A DNA stretch of 64,000 bases, taken from positions 3,392,194 through 3,456,193 of the forward strand of contig SSBO01000012.1 in NCBI GenBank assembly GCA_005281725.1, written 5' to 3'. The DNA is from Wuchereria bancrofti. Its lineage: Eukaryota > Nematoda > Chromadorea > Rhabditida > Onchocercidae. This document shows positions 34,820 through 48,180 of the stretch, in pieces (within the stretch, counting starts at the first letter, position 1; the number at the start of each line of letters is the position of its first letter). Position numbers and translations under genes: made by a program. The notes under the pieces were generated by a model. It ran no database searches and was not told where the DNA came from. It worked only from the letters and a program-made list of their open reading frames with translations.

Positions 34820-37800
34820 TTATATAACTTTGGAAAGCGATAGCTGTCGATTTTCACGTGATAACCGAGAGATTTCCTCACCCAAGGTGTCGATGTTATT
34901 CTGAAAAGTAATGCATGGCTTTCTTCGGAACTATCGATTTTTCTTATTATAAGATAAATCCATGTAATTTACAATCATATATTTTGATGATTTGTCTTAC
35001 CTTAAGTGTAATATTTTTATGCAGTGCATCTTCGAGCACAGCTTGTAGGCGTGAATTTACTTCCGTTGCAAATTTCAATTGAGACTTTCCAGTGGCACCA
35101 TTTGTAGTGCTTGTAAACAAGTTCCCTATTAAAGAGAACGAACTACTACTATTACTACTACCATTGGATCCACGTGTTATCTGTAAAAGTCGTGTCATTT
35201 TGAAAAGTGAAACGAAATTAAAAACAATTATGTATATTCCGGGAAATTCATGCAAACAGGGAGTTTTTCTGGAAGTAACCAGACAGGAACTGTCAACACA
35301 AAAATTGCTGAAGTAGCGGATTCGATTACTTGACCGTTACTGTTCTCCATATTAACTGTCATCACATAATATGAAAAATAATGAACGAAGGAATACATAG
35401 CAACAACAAAATACAAAAACAGAATTCATATAATTCTCTGTTCGTACCCTCATCTTCTGGAAAAATTTCATGTGTTATTTTTCTTATCAAATATTTATAT
35501 GATGCAGTATAACAGGTTTCTCTACTGCAGCATCGCGCAAATCTTTGTTTTCTAAATAAAAAAATCCGCATTTTCAAATAATAAACAATCAGAAGTGGTT
35601 TTAACTTTAAACCTAATCCCATATTCGACCCAAATTCAAATGTATTTTCAGTCTAAATCCTTTTTATCTTCATCCTTTTTAAATAATTATCACTCTTTCC
35701 TAAATTCGTGGTTGAGAGAAATGGGAAATAAAGAAAACATCACTAACTTACTTCGACGATTTCGCAAATTTCGAGCAACTGTAAACAAACTTTAAAATTA
35801 ATGCACGACTGAAATTCACTTCCATAACGATTCTTGGTTAAAAATTGAACACAATAATCAAACAAAGAAGTCTTACTTTATTCAAATCACCCTCTGGTAA
35901 TAACAGAGACGCCTCCTCTCGCAGTGCGAAATTTTGAATAATCCTAAAAACACATCAAAATTTGATAAAAACAAGTTTATAATTATTGTCTCACAATTAG
36001 TAAAAACCAAAATATGTTAACTGGACCTGTATTATTCAGCTTATTCAAATTTCGTATTATTGTTTTAAAAAAATTTATATAACAAGTTAACTATGTTATA
36101 AAATAAAGCAGCAAAATCATGATAGATATAACTTTCCAAATCGAAAAAAAATTAGTGAAATAAAGAAGCATTATTCCATATTGCTTCCTCCTCCTTCACC
36201 AAACAAAAAAGTATAAATTCTTTACTTCGTTTTCTTCAATAGTTCTTGTGTACACTGTCGAACGTGTTCTTCCAGAAATTCTATCTTATCTTGTCGTCTA
36301 GCCAACTGCCGTTGTAGCTTCACAATCTTCTCAATCATTTGCTGTTGAACATGATCTGTTGCATGATAATTCTTCGAAATTCACTCCAATTTGATTTTTA
36401 ATGTGCTTTTCATGCAGAGCTATGAAGGAAGTAAAGAAAAGACAAACCTATGATAAAACAATTGCATCCTACTTACTTGCTCCGTCCGATGAAAGTGATA
36501 TTATGAACTGCTCAGATTCCTTTTGATGAGCAGTAACTCGGCTGACGGAGGTAGAGGTACAATCAATAGCCAATGGAAATATATCAGTGGACGATGCGAT
36601 CGATGACGTTCGAGACAAAGTAGATAGACCCACTGCACCTGTAAATGATGAGGAAATCAAATGAAAACCAATGTTTTTCCTGACTATGTTATGGCATAAA
36701 CCGACTATTGAACATTAGCAAAACCAAATTTCGATTCAAAGAAATGAACAATACTTCACCGCTAGGTAGCACATTAAGTGACAAATTATTTTCTACTGGT
36801 GCATTTGGTGGGGATGAATTCGGACTTCGAGATTGCAGCTTACGTAAATGCTGCACTTCAGCGCGTAATTCCTGTAACAAACTTAAAGTCGTTCGAAAGA
36901 CATATGCATAGATTTATTTTAACATACACTAACTAAGAACTATTTAACTACTAGATTTTTTAGGAAAAATAACCTTCAGAGAACTCGAATTCTTTTTCTT
37001 CAGTATTTTCTGTTCATTACGAAGTTCATTAATAACTGCATTCAATTTCTGCTCTGTAAATTCAAAAACTTACAAATAACAAAGTTGTAAATTCTCAATT
37101 TCAAAATTTGATTTCTTTACACACATTTTTCCAATTCAGTTTCCACTCTTGCGGTTTGGACGACCCCATTACTTATGCTAAAATGAGATTTTGAAAATGA
37201 TAACTAGTAGCATACATTTTAAAATGAACAAAAAGACCTTTGGCAACATTTGTATCAATTTGTTGCCGTAGTGTTCCAATTTCTGCAGAACTATCAACTT
37301 TTAACAATTCCAGTTCTCGTTCCAGTTCGACAATATGTCTTTCAGAGGATGACAAAGAAGATTCCAACGTCTTTACCCGTTGATTTAATTCCACATTCTG
37401 GAAGGAAGAAATTAATGGTACAAATTTAAATACATTGATTCAAAGGGTCACAAATCCAGTCTCAAATATACATGCTTACATTAACAATACATCATGATAC
37501 CATCAATTTGTTCATGATGACATATAAGGTCATAACGATGAGTATGGCATACGGCCTAAGATTTAGAAATACACAATGACTGAGAAGGAGAGAGCAATTT
37601 TTCGTCTTTTTTCCTGATTTTTTTGAAAAAGGAAATGAAACCTTGGATCTGAGCGTTTCTTGTTGTGAAGTTAATGAAGAGTTTTTATCGGCTAACTGCT
37701 CAGTAATTTCGAGCATCCTTTCCGCCTGCTTACGACACTCTGTTGCCTCCGCTTCCGCTTGGTCACGTTCCGCAGCTGCGTCTATTGCCGCAATCTCTGC

Positions 37801-40800
37801 TAGCTTAACACGGCGCAGGTTACTGCAAAGAAAGATGAAATTTGCTCAAGTTTGCACTGTAAAACAGCCAAAATAAAATTAGTTGAATCAACATTCAAGT
37901 CTTAGAAGTCCCAATTTATTTACTTATGAAAAAAAAAACTCGTAAAACAAACCTATTAAACCGTGCTTGTACTTCCTCCAGAGACTCTAATTTTTCCAAA
38001 GCAATTCGATGAGTTTGACGAGCTTGAATAAGTTCCTCACTCAGCTGCTGAGATTCTGTCTGCAACTGAGCGTTTGCCTGCTTAGCGTGGTCGAGCTGTT
38101 GGGAGAGGGTGGAATTACGTGATCTGCAATCAAAAATCGTTTCTAAATACATTTATAATGTTCACTTAGGCACCTACTACACGAAAAATTGGTTTCAGCC
38201 TCACCTAAGAGAAGCCAACTCGACACATACACTGCTGTAAAGCTCTTCCTGATTATTTGTTTTCTTAATCGCTGCATCCACTTCTTCAGCACATTGCTGT
38301 TCTAATGTCTGCAGTTGATATAATGTCTTTCAAATAATAAATACCAACTTTTAAAGTATCTTTATTCTGTTTGAATCAGAGATCTCGCATATGAAGGGAA
38401 AATGGTAAAGAAAACATGTGTGAAAACTCAACTCAGATGTTTTTGAGCAACTACCTTCGTAAGACCTTTCCAGAAAGTCTGCTAAACGTCTTTCGGGCTT
38501 GGAAGATATTTGCTATAAACAAAGCGACATAACAAGATCAAACTCGAAACAAGCCTTCAACATTGCTTGTGACTTCCTCAGTTTCTCCTGACATTCCTCT
38601 TTCTCCATTTGTTCCAGTGCTAACTGAGAGTGAATAGATTCCAAACGAGAACGAAATTCTGTAAGTACCGTTTGACTAGCCTAAAAAAAAGGCAAGTTTA
38701 CTTTTATACTGAATAAGATATGTAGTCATTGCTCCTATAGAGATACTTCGCAATTATTATATTGAACTGGACTTGAATATGAATCCATTAAAAATCGAAA
38801 CATGATTCAATGGAAACTGAACATTCACTGTTCTCATGTGAAACACCTACAAAAAATTTCGAAAATTAAACCATAAACAAAATTAAATCATAAACAACAA
38901 AAACTATAAACAAAATCAACAAAAAGTAATCACACACTCTAAATATCAATAAATTTAGAACTCTCAATGAAAGAACTAACTTCTAAGTGCTTAACAGTCA
39001 TTCTGTGTTGCTCCTCACGTTCTTTACCAACCTTCTTTTCGAGTGTCAACTGCCGTTCCACTTCTGCCAGCGAATATTTCTACAAACAGAACTAATGACA
39101 AAAAGCAAGTTAGAAATTGTTAAAATTATTAAAAATTTTTTATTCTATTAAAAACTCCGAAAAATCTTGCAAATTTTTATAGGAAAATTTCACTAATAAA
39201 TCCGTAAATGTAAATAAAAAACCGTTTGAAAAAAAAAAGATTCCACTTCCTATCGATAGGATTGAAGATAAGTTTAAAGACTCACCATATTTTGTAAGTA
39301 TTCGAACTCGGTGCTTTTCTGCAACGTATTTTTTTCTGCTGATAGCATATTATTCTGCAATAAAAGAAAATTTGTCGACCGGTTAATATAATTTTAGTAA
39401 AGAATTTGAACAGAGTAATAAAATCTGCCGTAACACTCGAGTGGTGAAAACGGGCTTGCTGTAGTTTTGAAAACAAATCTTAAGAATAAAGTTAAGAACA
39501 CATTATTATGAAAAGCCTACAAATAAATTTAAACAGTGCGAGAATCCGAACTGTTTTTTTCCTGCTATTCATTGATCAATATCATAAATTTCAAGCAGCT
39601 TTTTAACTAAGAAAAATATACAACACAGACATTCTGAAAAAAAAAATTAAAATATACTTGCACTTTAAGTCCATCTATTTGCGCTTGTAATCGCATTAAC
39701 TGCGCTTCTCTTGCCGCATACCGACATACAGCATCATTCTTTTCCTTTTCGACTGCTTCCATTTTTTTCAGTAGCTGCATTGAAAAATATATTGCAGACA
39801 AATTTAATAAGTAGGATAATGTGTTCCACTAGAAAAATCTTTTAAAAAACTACGAAAAGTTTGATCTTTTTTTCTCCAAATAAAATAAATAGTCTAGAAA
39901 CTAGAAAATATATACTGGAATAAAAGAAAAATAAAAGCCTATTTCCATCATTATATAAGGTCAAACATTCAGTATCATTTTCTTTTGAAAATATCATCGA
40001 TATTTTAGCTCCGATTGTTTCTAAGAAGAATGAAAAGTTGTTGATAATTAACATACTTGCACAAATTTCTGATCCCATTTCGCATCATTCTGTTTTATGC
40101 GTTGCTGATAATACTGCTCACGTGCTTCAGCACGTTGAGTGGTCATCTTCAACTGCAATTCTACGTCCATTACCCGACGTTCCAAACCTTCACGATGAGC
40201 ACAGAACTCACTGGAAGGAATATTAGAAAGACATGAAATTATACCTCAAACATTAAATGCCAAACAACTACAAAATTTCCTTAAACCGATACGAACTGCT
40301 GCAGAAGGTAAGGTTACCGAGTGCTCCAGATCAAATGAGAAAGAAAACCTTCGGCAGCTATTAAGCATTTCCTGAATGCTATCATATTCTCGTCTCACTT
40401 TCTCCAACTGTTCTTCCAGTTCACCATTTACTTTTTCTAATCTGAAACTTGAGAATTTAGAAACTTAAATCTTCCAGATTAGATTAGTGGAGCTTCACTG
40501 TCGACTACTGATTTAGGTCGGGCAAGTAATCTGAGCAAATTATAAGCATTTCCCAAACTAAGCTGCCTTACAATCTAATGAAAAATGCATTTTCATGCGT
40601 TGTATGAATCAAGAACCGGAATAGCTCTTCAGTACTTTTCGGAATCCTTTGTCCATACAGAACCAAGATAGTTTGTGGTAACGGCAAGACTTGATCTAAT
40701 TATTCTACCGAAAGAAAAACAGGCAACCTTTCTAATTCATTGCACTGTGTGTTATATTTATCGTATAATAAGGTAAACTTCTCCAGGTTATTTTCTGCCA

Positions 40801-41120
40801 TAAGTCTTGCCGTAGTGGTCCCTGATGAAGTCTGTAATTCTTTTGGACATTCTTTAGATGTAAATAAAGCAATCGATAAATTTAATAGCTTGCATGAAAT
40901 GACTCGAGAATTAGGACACATACTACTAATTATTAACCTTTTCCCCACTATCCTTTTGTACTTCCAATTTTTGCTCAGATTGTTCTTGGTGTGTTACAAA
41001 GCCAACATCCAGTTTATCAATTTTTTCTAAACAGCTCGAAACATCATTCCCGGAATCACTTATTTCAGCTGTTTCCGAAGTCCCAGCAGTTGAAACAGAA
41101 GCTAGCACATGTACCGCCAT
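34820..41120 (-). CDS. cccp-1: CCDC186/CCCP-1 homologue, golgin-like coiled-coil protein of dense-core vesicle biogenesis
   Basis: About 22 minus-strand exons give roughly 830 residues, nearly all coiled coil. Those joined in phase include 40938-41120, 40728-40831, 40349-40441, 40057-40210, 39658-39774, 39286-39354, 38981-39079, 38551-38680, 38466-38512, 38205-38308, 37953-38123, 37642-37822, about 37238-37397, about 37123-37177, 36974-37051, 36760-36871, 36477-36638, 36226-36355, 35877-35943, 35752-35778, 35001-35180 and 34820-34900. Identity rests on the conserved C-terminus: KIEFLEEHVRQCTQELLKK, KIIQNFALREE, LNSRLQ-type EVNSRLQAVLEDALHKNITLK and NNIDTLGEEISRL, the CCDC186 signature. CCCP-1 is a RAB-2 effector at the trans-Golgi needed for dense-core vesicle cargo sorting. 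The 37.12-37.40 kb junction is uncertain in phase, and the N-terminal Met at 41120 follows an acceptor (CTACAG, ending 41140) that may be trans-spliced. Confidence 0.85.
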
Positions 41121-41139
41121 TTGATATGCCAAAAAATCA

Positions 41140-42718
41140 CTGTAGTTAAGAGCATGGAGAAGCTTCTGAAGGTTAAAATTTTTTAATTAAATGGTGATGG
41201 AAATAACTTCGTATGACTGATGAAAAAACATCCGGAATTTGTCGCAATTCCATGCCAGTCAAACAAGCACCGCCCAACACCGACACGTCTGATTACGGAG
41301 CTTAAAAAAAACACAATATCACGGGCCGTCAATGGTACCATCGCAGAGACTAAGCCGTAGATCCCGTAGCCACCTCGTGCAACAATGTTACTGGGGTGAA
41401 CTTCCCTCTCCCAATACATCACCTCACATGTAACATCCACCAAAGTCCCAAATATCCGAGGTTTCCGTATCCAGTGGGAATTACATGAACTCTCTCCATC
41501 TTAATGTGTATTATCAAAGGATGGGAAGAGAAATTTATTGTTGGAATATACAAAAAGGGTATATTGAACACACGCCTGCAGTTAATATCAAATCGTTTTG
41601 CAAAGAACTTTAAAAACGCAAATGTGAAAGAACGAAAGTATAGCACATTGATACCAAAACAACGTAGACAAAAGGGATGAAAACCGTTACTAGAGTAGAA
41701 AGAAGACAGTACCGCCACCATCAATATTTCACTAATAATGAAACCCCATTACCTTACAAATCAAGTTTCTTAGTGCTGTCGACCTAATAATTTTCTATCG
41801 CGGTCATGGATGATCCTGTCTGCAAGGTTAGCTAATTTCAAAGAATGGTACCACTGCTGAACAAAAAATTAAATAGAAACAAGCTAAGTGCAACTCTAAG
41901 GTATAGTAACAGAAAGTACTGCTAGCTTATTTTTAAAGAAAATTCAGACAAAAACGAAAATGGAAGACACAAGTAAAGCCAAAATAAAAGAGGTAATGGT
42001 TTAAAATCCTTGTATCTTTCACACTTTTCCAGTAGCTAAACTATATTTTCGGTTTCAATCACTTAATGCTAGAAACCAAACATACTTATAGGCAACATTA
42101 CTTATAACAACATTACTCGCTACTTGGGGATTGTATAATGATACTTAGTGAATGAATTATTATCATACATACGTCTGAGAAACTACGGATCTCTGTACAT
42201 GATAATAAACTAATTCATCCAATGTTGAATAATACTTTGATTTGCACTATGTCCGATTCCAGCATATAGCACTCCAAGCTTAGTGTTCATACTGCTTACA
42301 GGTTTAGTTAGGTTTGATGCATATAATAATAAAGGATGAAGAATGGATTAAATTCAAAAAACCAAATGACGCATTCCAACATGGACAGAAAAGAATACAC
42401 GTGCTAAAAATTAAAGTCAAAGTGAATCCGAGCTATATAATAAATTTCTAAAAATTTCGTCTCATAGGAAGAATTGAATTTATATTTTCAATCAGATCAA
42501 CCTAATAAACTTTGATCCCTCTATTATCCAAAACTTTTTCCCGAAATAAATTATTCGAGAGGGAATTTAAAAACAGTCGCCATCTCCATGTCATGAAAAT
42601 TTCAGAACAATCGGAAACCGGAGCTAGAATTTCCAAATTAGTGCAAGTCATAAAAAAACAAATGCCCCATAATGATTGACGAGACGTGAATACAATGTGT
42701 ATGAAGTTTTAACTAAAA
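41140..42718. other. Spacer between the BNIP3-like and CCDC186 genes
   Basis: No convincing coding exon is seen. Open frames at 41183-41724 on the minus strand lack domain features. The two flanking genes are both on the minus strand, the BNIP3-like gene upstream. Confidence 0.45.
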
Positions 42719-44923
42719 TCAAATAATGTAGCGATGTCTGAAATGCGGTAGCACCGATAACTTTCGACCAACTGTCAACCTGAAAAGATTTCTAAAATAT
42801 TTGAAGAAACGGACTGATGACATCACGCAGATTTACATAAGATTACATAAACTGAGCTTTCACAGGCTTTAGCAGCTTTCACAGTCGCTGTTCCAAAATG
42901 AAATAGCGAGCTTGCAAAAAAAGTATCTCAAAGACAAAAGATATGTTAATAAGAAAAATTTAAATATACTAGATATACACTACATGATGAATAAATCAAC
43001 ACTTGTACACAGATAAAGTAATGGACCAAGCATGTAAAAATAATAACAAACAGTAAGCAACATATGCTTACCCAACAGCAAAACCGATTGCAAGAGTAAC
43101 CAAATTTGTTACCAGATAAAGCACCAGTGCACGACGCCCATTACCACTTGTGCCCAGCAATTCACTAAATGTCCATCGTCGTTTTTCATAAGGTTCTACA
43201 AAACGTTATTTTATGTCAAGTGTGAGTCTTGGAGTGGAAGATAAATCTCCAAAAACAAGTTTGCATTTATATAAAATAATCTGTAATGTATGCTATTTTT
43301 CTTAAAAAATTTGTAAATATGATTCAGTGAGATGCCGGAATGAAAACATAAATGTGATACATCTAGAGACCATGGGAAACTTTCGGTTACTGAACGTATC
43401 AAATAATGTTTCATAAACCTTTATGATATGTTTTACAGCTGGTACTAACTCTTGCAATAACACAACTGTAACACTGAAATGAATAACAAACTTATCTAGA
43501 TCATATAAAGAAATAAAAACACGACAACCATGTACCTTGTCCGACATTTTGGCATTTACACACGTATGCACCATCATCCTCGATACTTAATTCCTCATCC
43601 TCATCTTCACAACAGCTGCTCTGAGTGAGCTCTCCAACGTCTAATCCAGGGACGAGACTATTTGGCGGCGTCGACATTTCCGTTTCCACCGGTGATGGAG
43701 TTTGAGGACCACTGAATTTTGTGTTGACAAAATTATGTACAAATTAAAACCAATGCAAAAATAAAAACCAAACTTAAACATAAATGGATTCAAAGTAGGA
43801 AAGGGAGCAACGAAATTAATGGTTGTTTTGGTCAAAAACTAATTCATTAGTGAAGACTACAATATAATCCCGATGATATCCTCCTTATTTAAATATAATT
43901 AGACTGAATGCTTCACCAAATTCCATTAAATAATGCAATCGATGGATGAAAGATATCACATCCTCTCTTCTGCATAACACTTCTCAGTTTTAACTCCACT
44001 TCTACTTCATTTTCTAACAATTTGAGATTTTAGCTAAACTAACCCTCTTTGCACTTCCGGTCGGCTATTGTAATCCTCCAACCATTCAGCTGTTCTCTTC
44101 GTCCCTTGACCTAATCCCGTGACACCAGTAGTTGCAACAGTGCAACGCCCTGGTCCATGGCGAGTATAATAATGAACCGCCATAGCATCACCGCCATGAA
44201 CTTGTCCAGCATCGGTAACCAATTCAAATGGAGCACTGCAGGCACTGATTGGGCTATAAAAATTTGTACAATTACATAAAAGAAATAAATATTTTCGCCT
44301 TAAAATATATGAAATCCATTTAAATGTGACGGCATCCCACCTATCTAAGATGAAATTCGGTTCACAGACTATGAAGCCAACTTCTAAATTGATAGCATGT
44401 AATTTTAAAAAGTGAAGATGAAACATGTAAATATGAAGGAACCGTTACCTGAGTCGATTGAAAGGACTGCTATTACCTTCGCCAACAATGACAGTCGTAT
44501 TCTCAACACCCATAACCACTCCGTCATTATCCACCAATATGGCACTACCATTATCGCCTCCATTCATGCTAATCATGGATGCACGTGATGATGGATTAGC
44601 CAATTCCACCCATGAATCGGCTTAAAAATACGAATGCTAAATAACAAATGCATGAACCTGGAGAAAAAAAGAAAGACAACTGCTGCAGCTAATTATATAC
44701 GAAACGTTCAAGTATCAGGGAATTAGATGTCAACAAAGGAAGACGCCCAGTTTCAACCGCATTACAGTTACTGACACTTGTTAGATTCATTATCAATATC
44801 AACAATGGGTGACTGTTGCTGTGATTGCTGGGTAGAACCAGTGTTGTACAACAAACTTCTATTGGCAATATCTTGTCCATTTCGCAGAACTTCCAAACGA
44901 CTATCTACCGACCGTATACTCAT
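42719..44923 (-). CDS. dct-1: BNIP3/NIX family mitophagy receptor (DCT-1 orthologue)
   Basis: Six exons join in phase on the minus strand: 44776-44923, 44449-44620, 44044-44253, about 43572-43711, 43072-43195 and 42719-42779, about 284 residues (C. elegans DCT-1 is shorter). Near residue 53 is SWVELANPSSR, matching the BNIP3/DCT-1 WVEL motif that binds LC3/GABARAP proteins. Residues 163-173 read EWLEDYNSRPE, parallel to the family's W-x-W-x-SRPE conserved block. The C-terminus has one membrane helix (about 246-269, LYLVTNLVTLAIGFAVG), which would anchor it in the outer mitochondrial membrane, then a short basic tail (GRKLSVLPHFRHRY). BNIP3 proteins recruit autophagosomes to mitochondria. The donor of exon 4 is ambiguous (43572 or 43536; both keep phase). 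The start follows an acceptor (TCATTTAG, ending 44938), so trans-splicing or a further 5' exon is possible. Confidence 0.8.
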
Positions 44924-46606
44924 GCTGTTGTGTCCACCTAAATGACAGTAATGAATGGAAAAAAAAAATGACAAACGCAAGAATGAGCGGAAACGCATAA
45001 AACAGAGTTGAATGTCAACGTTTTTTATTTTGTTCCAGGAAAAATGAAATGAAGCTGAAAAAGATTCCTCCCAAACCTAATGTAAGTCAATCAGAGCTTT
45101 ATAAATCACAGCAGGGCGAGAGCAGTAGAAACTGGCGTCTGATGGTTGGCACTGTCCGGAGCAAACTCACGATACTACCGACTTCACAACACCTTCCCCA
45201 CCCCGCTCCTCCTTATTCCTGCTTAGAGACGCTCACAACAGCACTAAAACGATATTAGCAGTGGAGGAATCGCGCAGTTTATTGATTTTTGGCCACTTAG
45301 CACCCTGCCGAGTGTTTAATGCTGAGTAGTGGTTGGGGGTGAGTGAGTAACATTGGTGGGTTGATCCTTTCGTGAGTTTTTTTGGCAGTTTGTTAGGCGT
45401 TGCCTCCTGGAGGATATATTGTTAACTTTCTGCTAGAGAAAGTTAGATCTTAGAGGGACACGGAGGAAGAGAGATGATTAAATGGTTATCTGAGGGAGCT
45501 TCACATTAACCGTTCCTCGGTAAAATCGCCTGCATTTCCCGCTGAACAAATTATTATCAAATTAGTAACGAAGGATTTAGGAACTGGATGGGTGGTGAAA
45601 TGAATTAGATGATCCTAAATAGTGAGCTGCAATGCAGCGATCGAGTCTTAGGTGGTAAAGTTTGATTACAACCGCTCTCAGCATCGGAAAATTTTTAAGA
45701 TGATAATGCGTATGAGAGGGGGAGGGAAGGAAAGTAGGTGAATATGTAGTGTCGCGGTGACTAACAACAAGTGGTGGTAAGTTCCACTGGCAATTTTCTT
45801 CTCCCGAGCATTCTCGTGCCGAACACGTGAAGAAAAAAAGCCACAAAAGGTACGCTAAGTTATGAACGTACGAGAAAGAAAAGACAGGATTTCCAGGTAG
45901 ACCGACACTGAGAGTCACGTACAACAGCTAGCTAGCTGCTGTGAATAACTAAGAGTATTTGGTCACAGCTGAACAAATGTCATCCTTGATTAGCTTGAAA
46001 CACTCGAATATAATTTACTTTGTTCACTCGCGCCCGCCCATTCTGAGCAGTAAGAGGTGTGCGAGATATTCTGAGTGTTGCTCCTTTTTCCGCAATCTCC
46101 CATTCCCTGTAAGTTATGTAAACAACTGTGTATTAACTTTGGATTCAACCTACAAATAATTTGGAGCTGTTTATTCATCTGTTCAGTTATCCATTCGCTT
46201 ATTTCTTAAGACTGACCTATTATATTTGCGGCGGTGCCCTACACTAACCGAAAGGTTTATTACTGGAATAACAAAGTTGAAGGGTGAAGATCTTTCCAGA
46301 AACGGACTCTAAGTCCGAATAATTCATAATTATAAAGGAAATGAATTTATGATTGGAAAGAACAATAATGGCTAAGAAAGAGGACTAGAATTTAGAAAGT
46401 TTTTTTCAAAAAGAGAAGAGTGACTCATTTAATGTGCGTCTGAGGAACTGTACTGTAGTACTGTTCACCTCCCATGGTTCATTCGCTTATGTGTCCGCAC
46501 TGTGAACAAGTATGATCAACAAAATTCCCGGAAGGGTTTCAACAACAAACACTAAGCAAACAGTTGCATTAATAGACTGATTAGGTTTCGTCAATTAAAT
46601 TAAAAA

Positions 46607-46759
46607 ATGGAGTGGGAGTTGTGGCATTTAATGTTCCTGCTGTATTTGGTTTCACTTGCACTATCAATGGTCAATGAAATCAGAGAGCAGGAACGCCTGT
46701 GTACACTGACCTTCAAACAGATTCATCAAGACATTAATGTCACTACTTCTCTAATTTAG
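46607..46759 (+). CDS. Short open frame with signal-peptide-like start (doubtful)
   Basis: A 50-codon frame starts MEWELWHLMFLLYLVSLALS, which looks like a signal peptide, followed by a short charged part ending in VTTSLI and TAG. No family is recognised and no neighbouring exons were found. It may be chance. Confidence 0.15.
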   Translation: MEWELWHLMFLLYLVSLALSMVNEIREQERLCTLTFKQIHQDINVTTSLI

Positions 46760-48110
46760 GAAAGAAGATAAGTCGTGCTTGTCTTACTGATTAATGAATT
46801 CAGATTATTCCGAACAACATATGCTTGTGTATGGACGTTTTTCCGCGTGTTTTGCTTCAATTCTTTAAATCAAGATGGATAATCTGACACTCTTTGGCCG
46901 AAAACAATCCAATACGCCTTTTGCGATGCACTATTTGAAATTAGCCTACCTTCGTAAAAAAACATGTGTCCACCTTCATTTTAACATAATACTGATTAAC
47001 TCCTTCTGCACGAACTTGACGAAAACGAATTTACTTGGCCGAGGAAAATTCTTTCAAAAGCTAAAAATTACTTAACAACTAGTAACTGTCCAAAAATTCA
47101 TGACTAAAGCCTAGTATTAAGGGTAAATGATATCCCAGCACCCTAATTCAGAATATCCGCTAGGCCCTCTTTCATGATTCAAAATCTTGTAGTAAACAAC
47201 CAAGATACTAAGAAACTTTTTAATTAGGCAAATACCGTTACAGAAACTCTGCAAATTGAATCATTTGGTAAGAAACATAGCAAATAACAAGTTGTTCCAA
47301 ACTATCCATCGACAAACATAGTTAAACTATGATGTGGTGTCAAATGTAGTAGTACAAAATTTGTACATATATCTGGATTTCAGGATGGTTCACTGTAATA
47401 ATAGAAGCAGGCAAATTATGGATTACTCTAATGTAAATATGTGAAGAGCAAGTACATAAAATTATAAAATTAATAGTAGTGAATCAGAATTACTGCATGA
47501 GAATTAGTAATATTTAACCATTTTGCGTCTTTGTTAACATACCACTGAAGAGAGAACCGATCTCTGATCTAAGTAGATGAAAGTTGCGAAAGAAAATATA
47601 ATATAAAGTTCCTTTTTAACTTCTCCCTTCTTGAAAATACGAACTATTATTCAAAAACAAACGGAAAGGATTGCTGCATGACAACACCCTGAAAACTCAA
47701 AACAAGTATTATTTAACTTAGATCATCGACCGATTAATGGAGAATTTCAGGTACTGTACTTCGTTTCTCCTGAAATATGGTAGCAAGCACGTACAGCATA
47801 ACATTTTTCGTCATTTTAAAACAAAAAAATGATGTGACAGTGGGTATTGAATTTGTGCTGTTTATGATGAACACCTTATCAATATAAACAGCTGCAACAT
47901 TTCATATAAAACGGTCAGACTGAACCACCGCCACACCTGTCTGTCTGCGTATTGGGTTCATTATGTAGGTTCAATGATCCTTCTTCACTGCTGTATTGCC
48001 AGCTTCCTCGCCTCATGATATAAGTCACCATCGATGATCTGCACAACTGCACCTCATAAGAAGAGACCTTTGTCGAACACACTTATCTATACTTAAATCT
48101 CATTACAGTT

Positions 48111-48180
48111 ACGATGGCGCGCGCCGCGCTTTGCCGTTGCTGGCTCGGCCGTTTTCGAGAATAAGCTTACGGTATGCTTA
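48111..48180. other. GC-rich patch in AT-rich DNA
   Basis: GATGGCGCGCGCCGCGCTTT and the bases after it, to about 48160, form a sharp GC-rich island in otherwise AT-rich sequence. It includes a 16-codon ATG frame ending in TAA. It could be a promoter-type element or a non-coding first exon. Confidence 0.3.

Noticed and set aside
41183..41724. Overlapping minus-strand frames as exons upstream of CCDC186
   Set aside because: No coiled-coil or conserved sequence, stops between them, and no phase-compatible junction to the exon at 40938-41120.
43419..43465. Extra constitutive exon of the BNIP3-like gene
   Set aside because: Its inclusion shifts the conserved membrane-anchor exon out of frame; direct joining of the flanking exons keeps phase.
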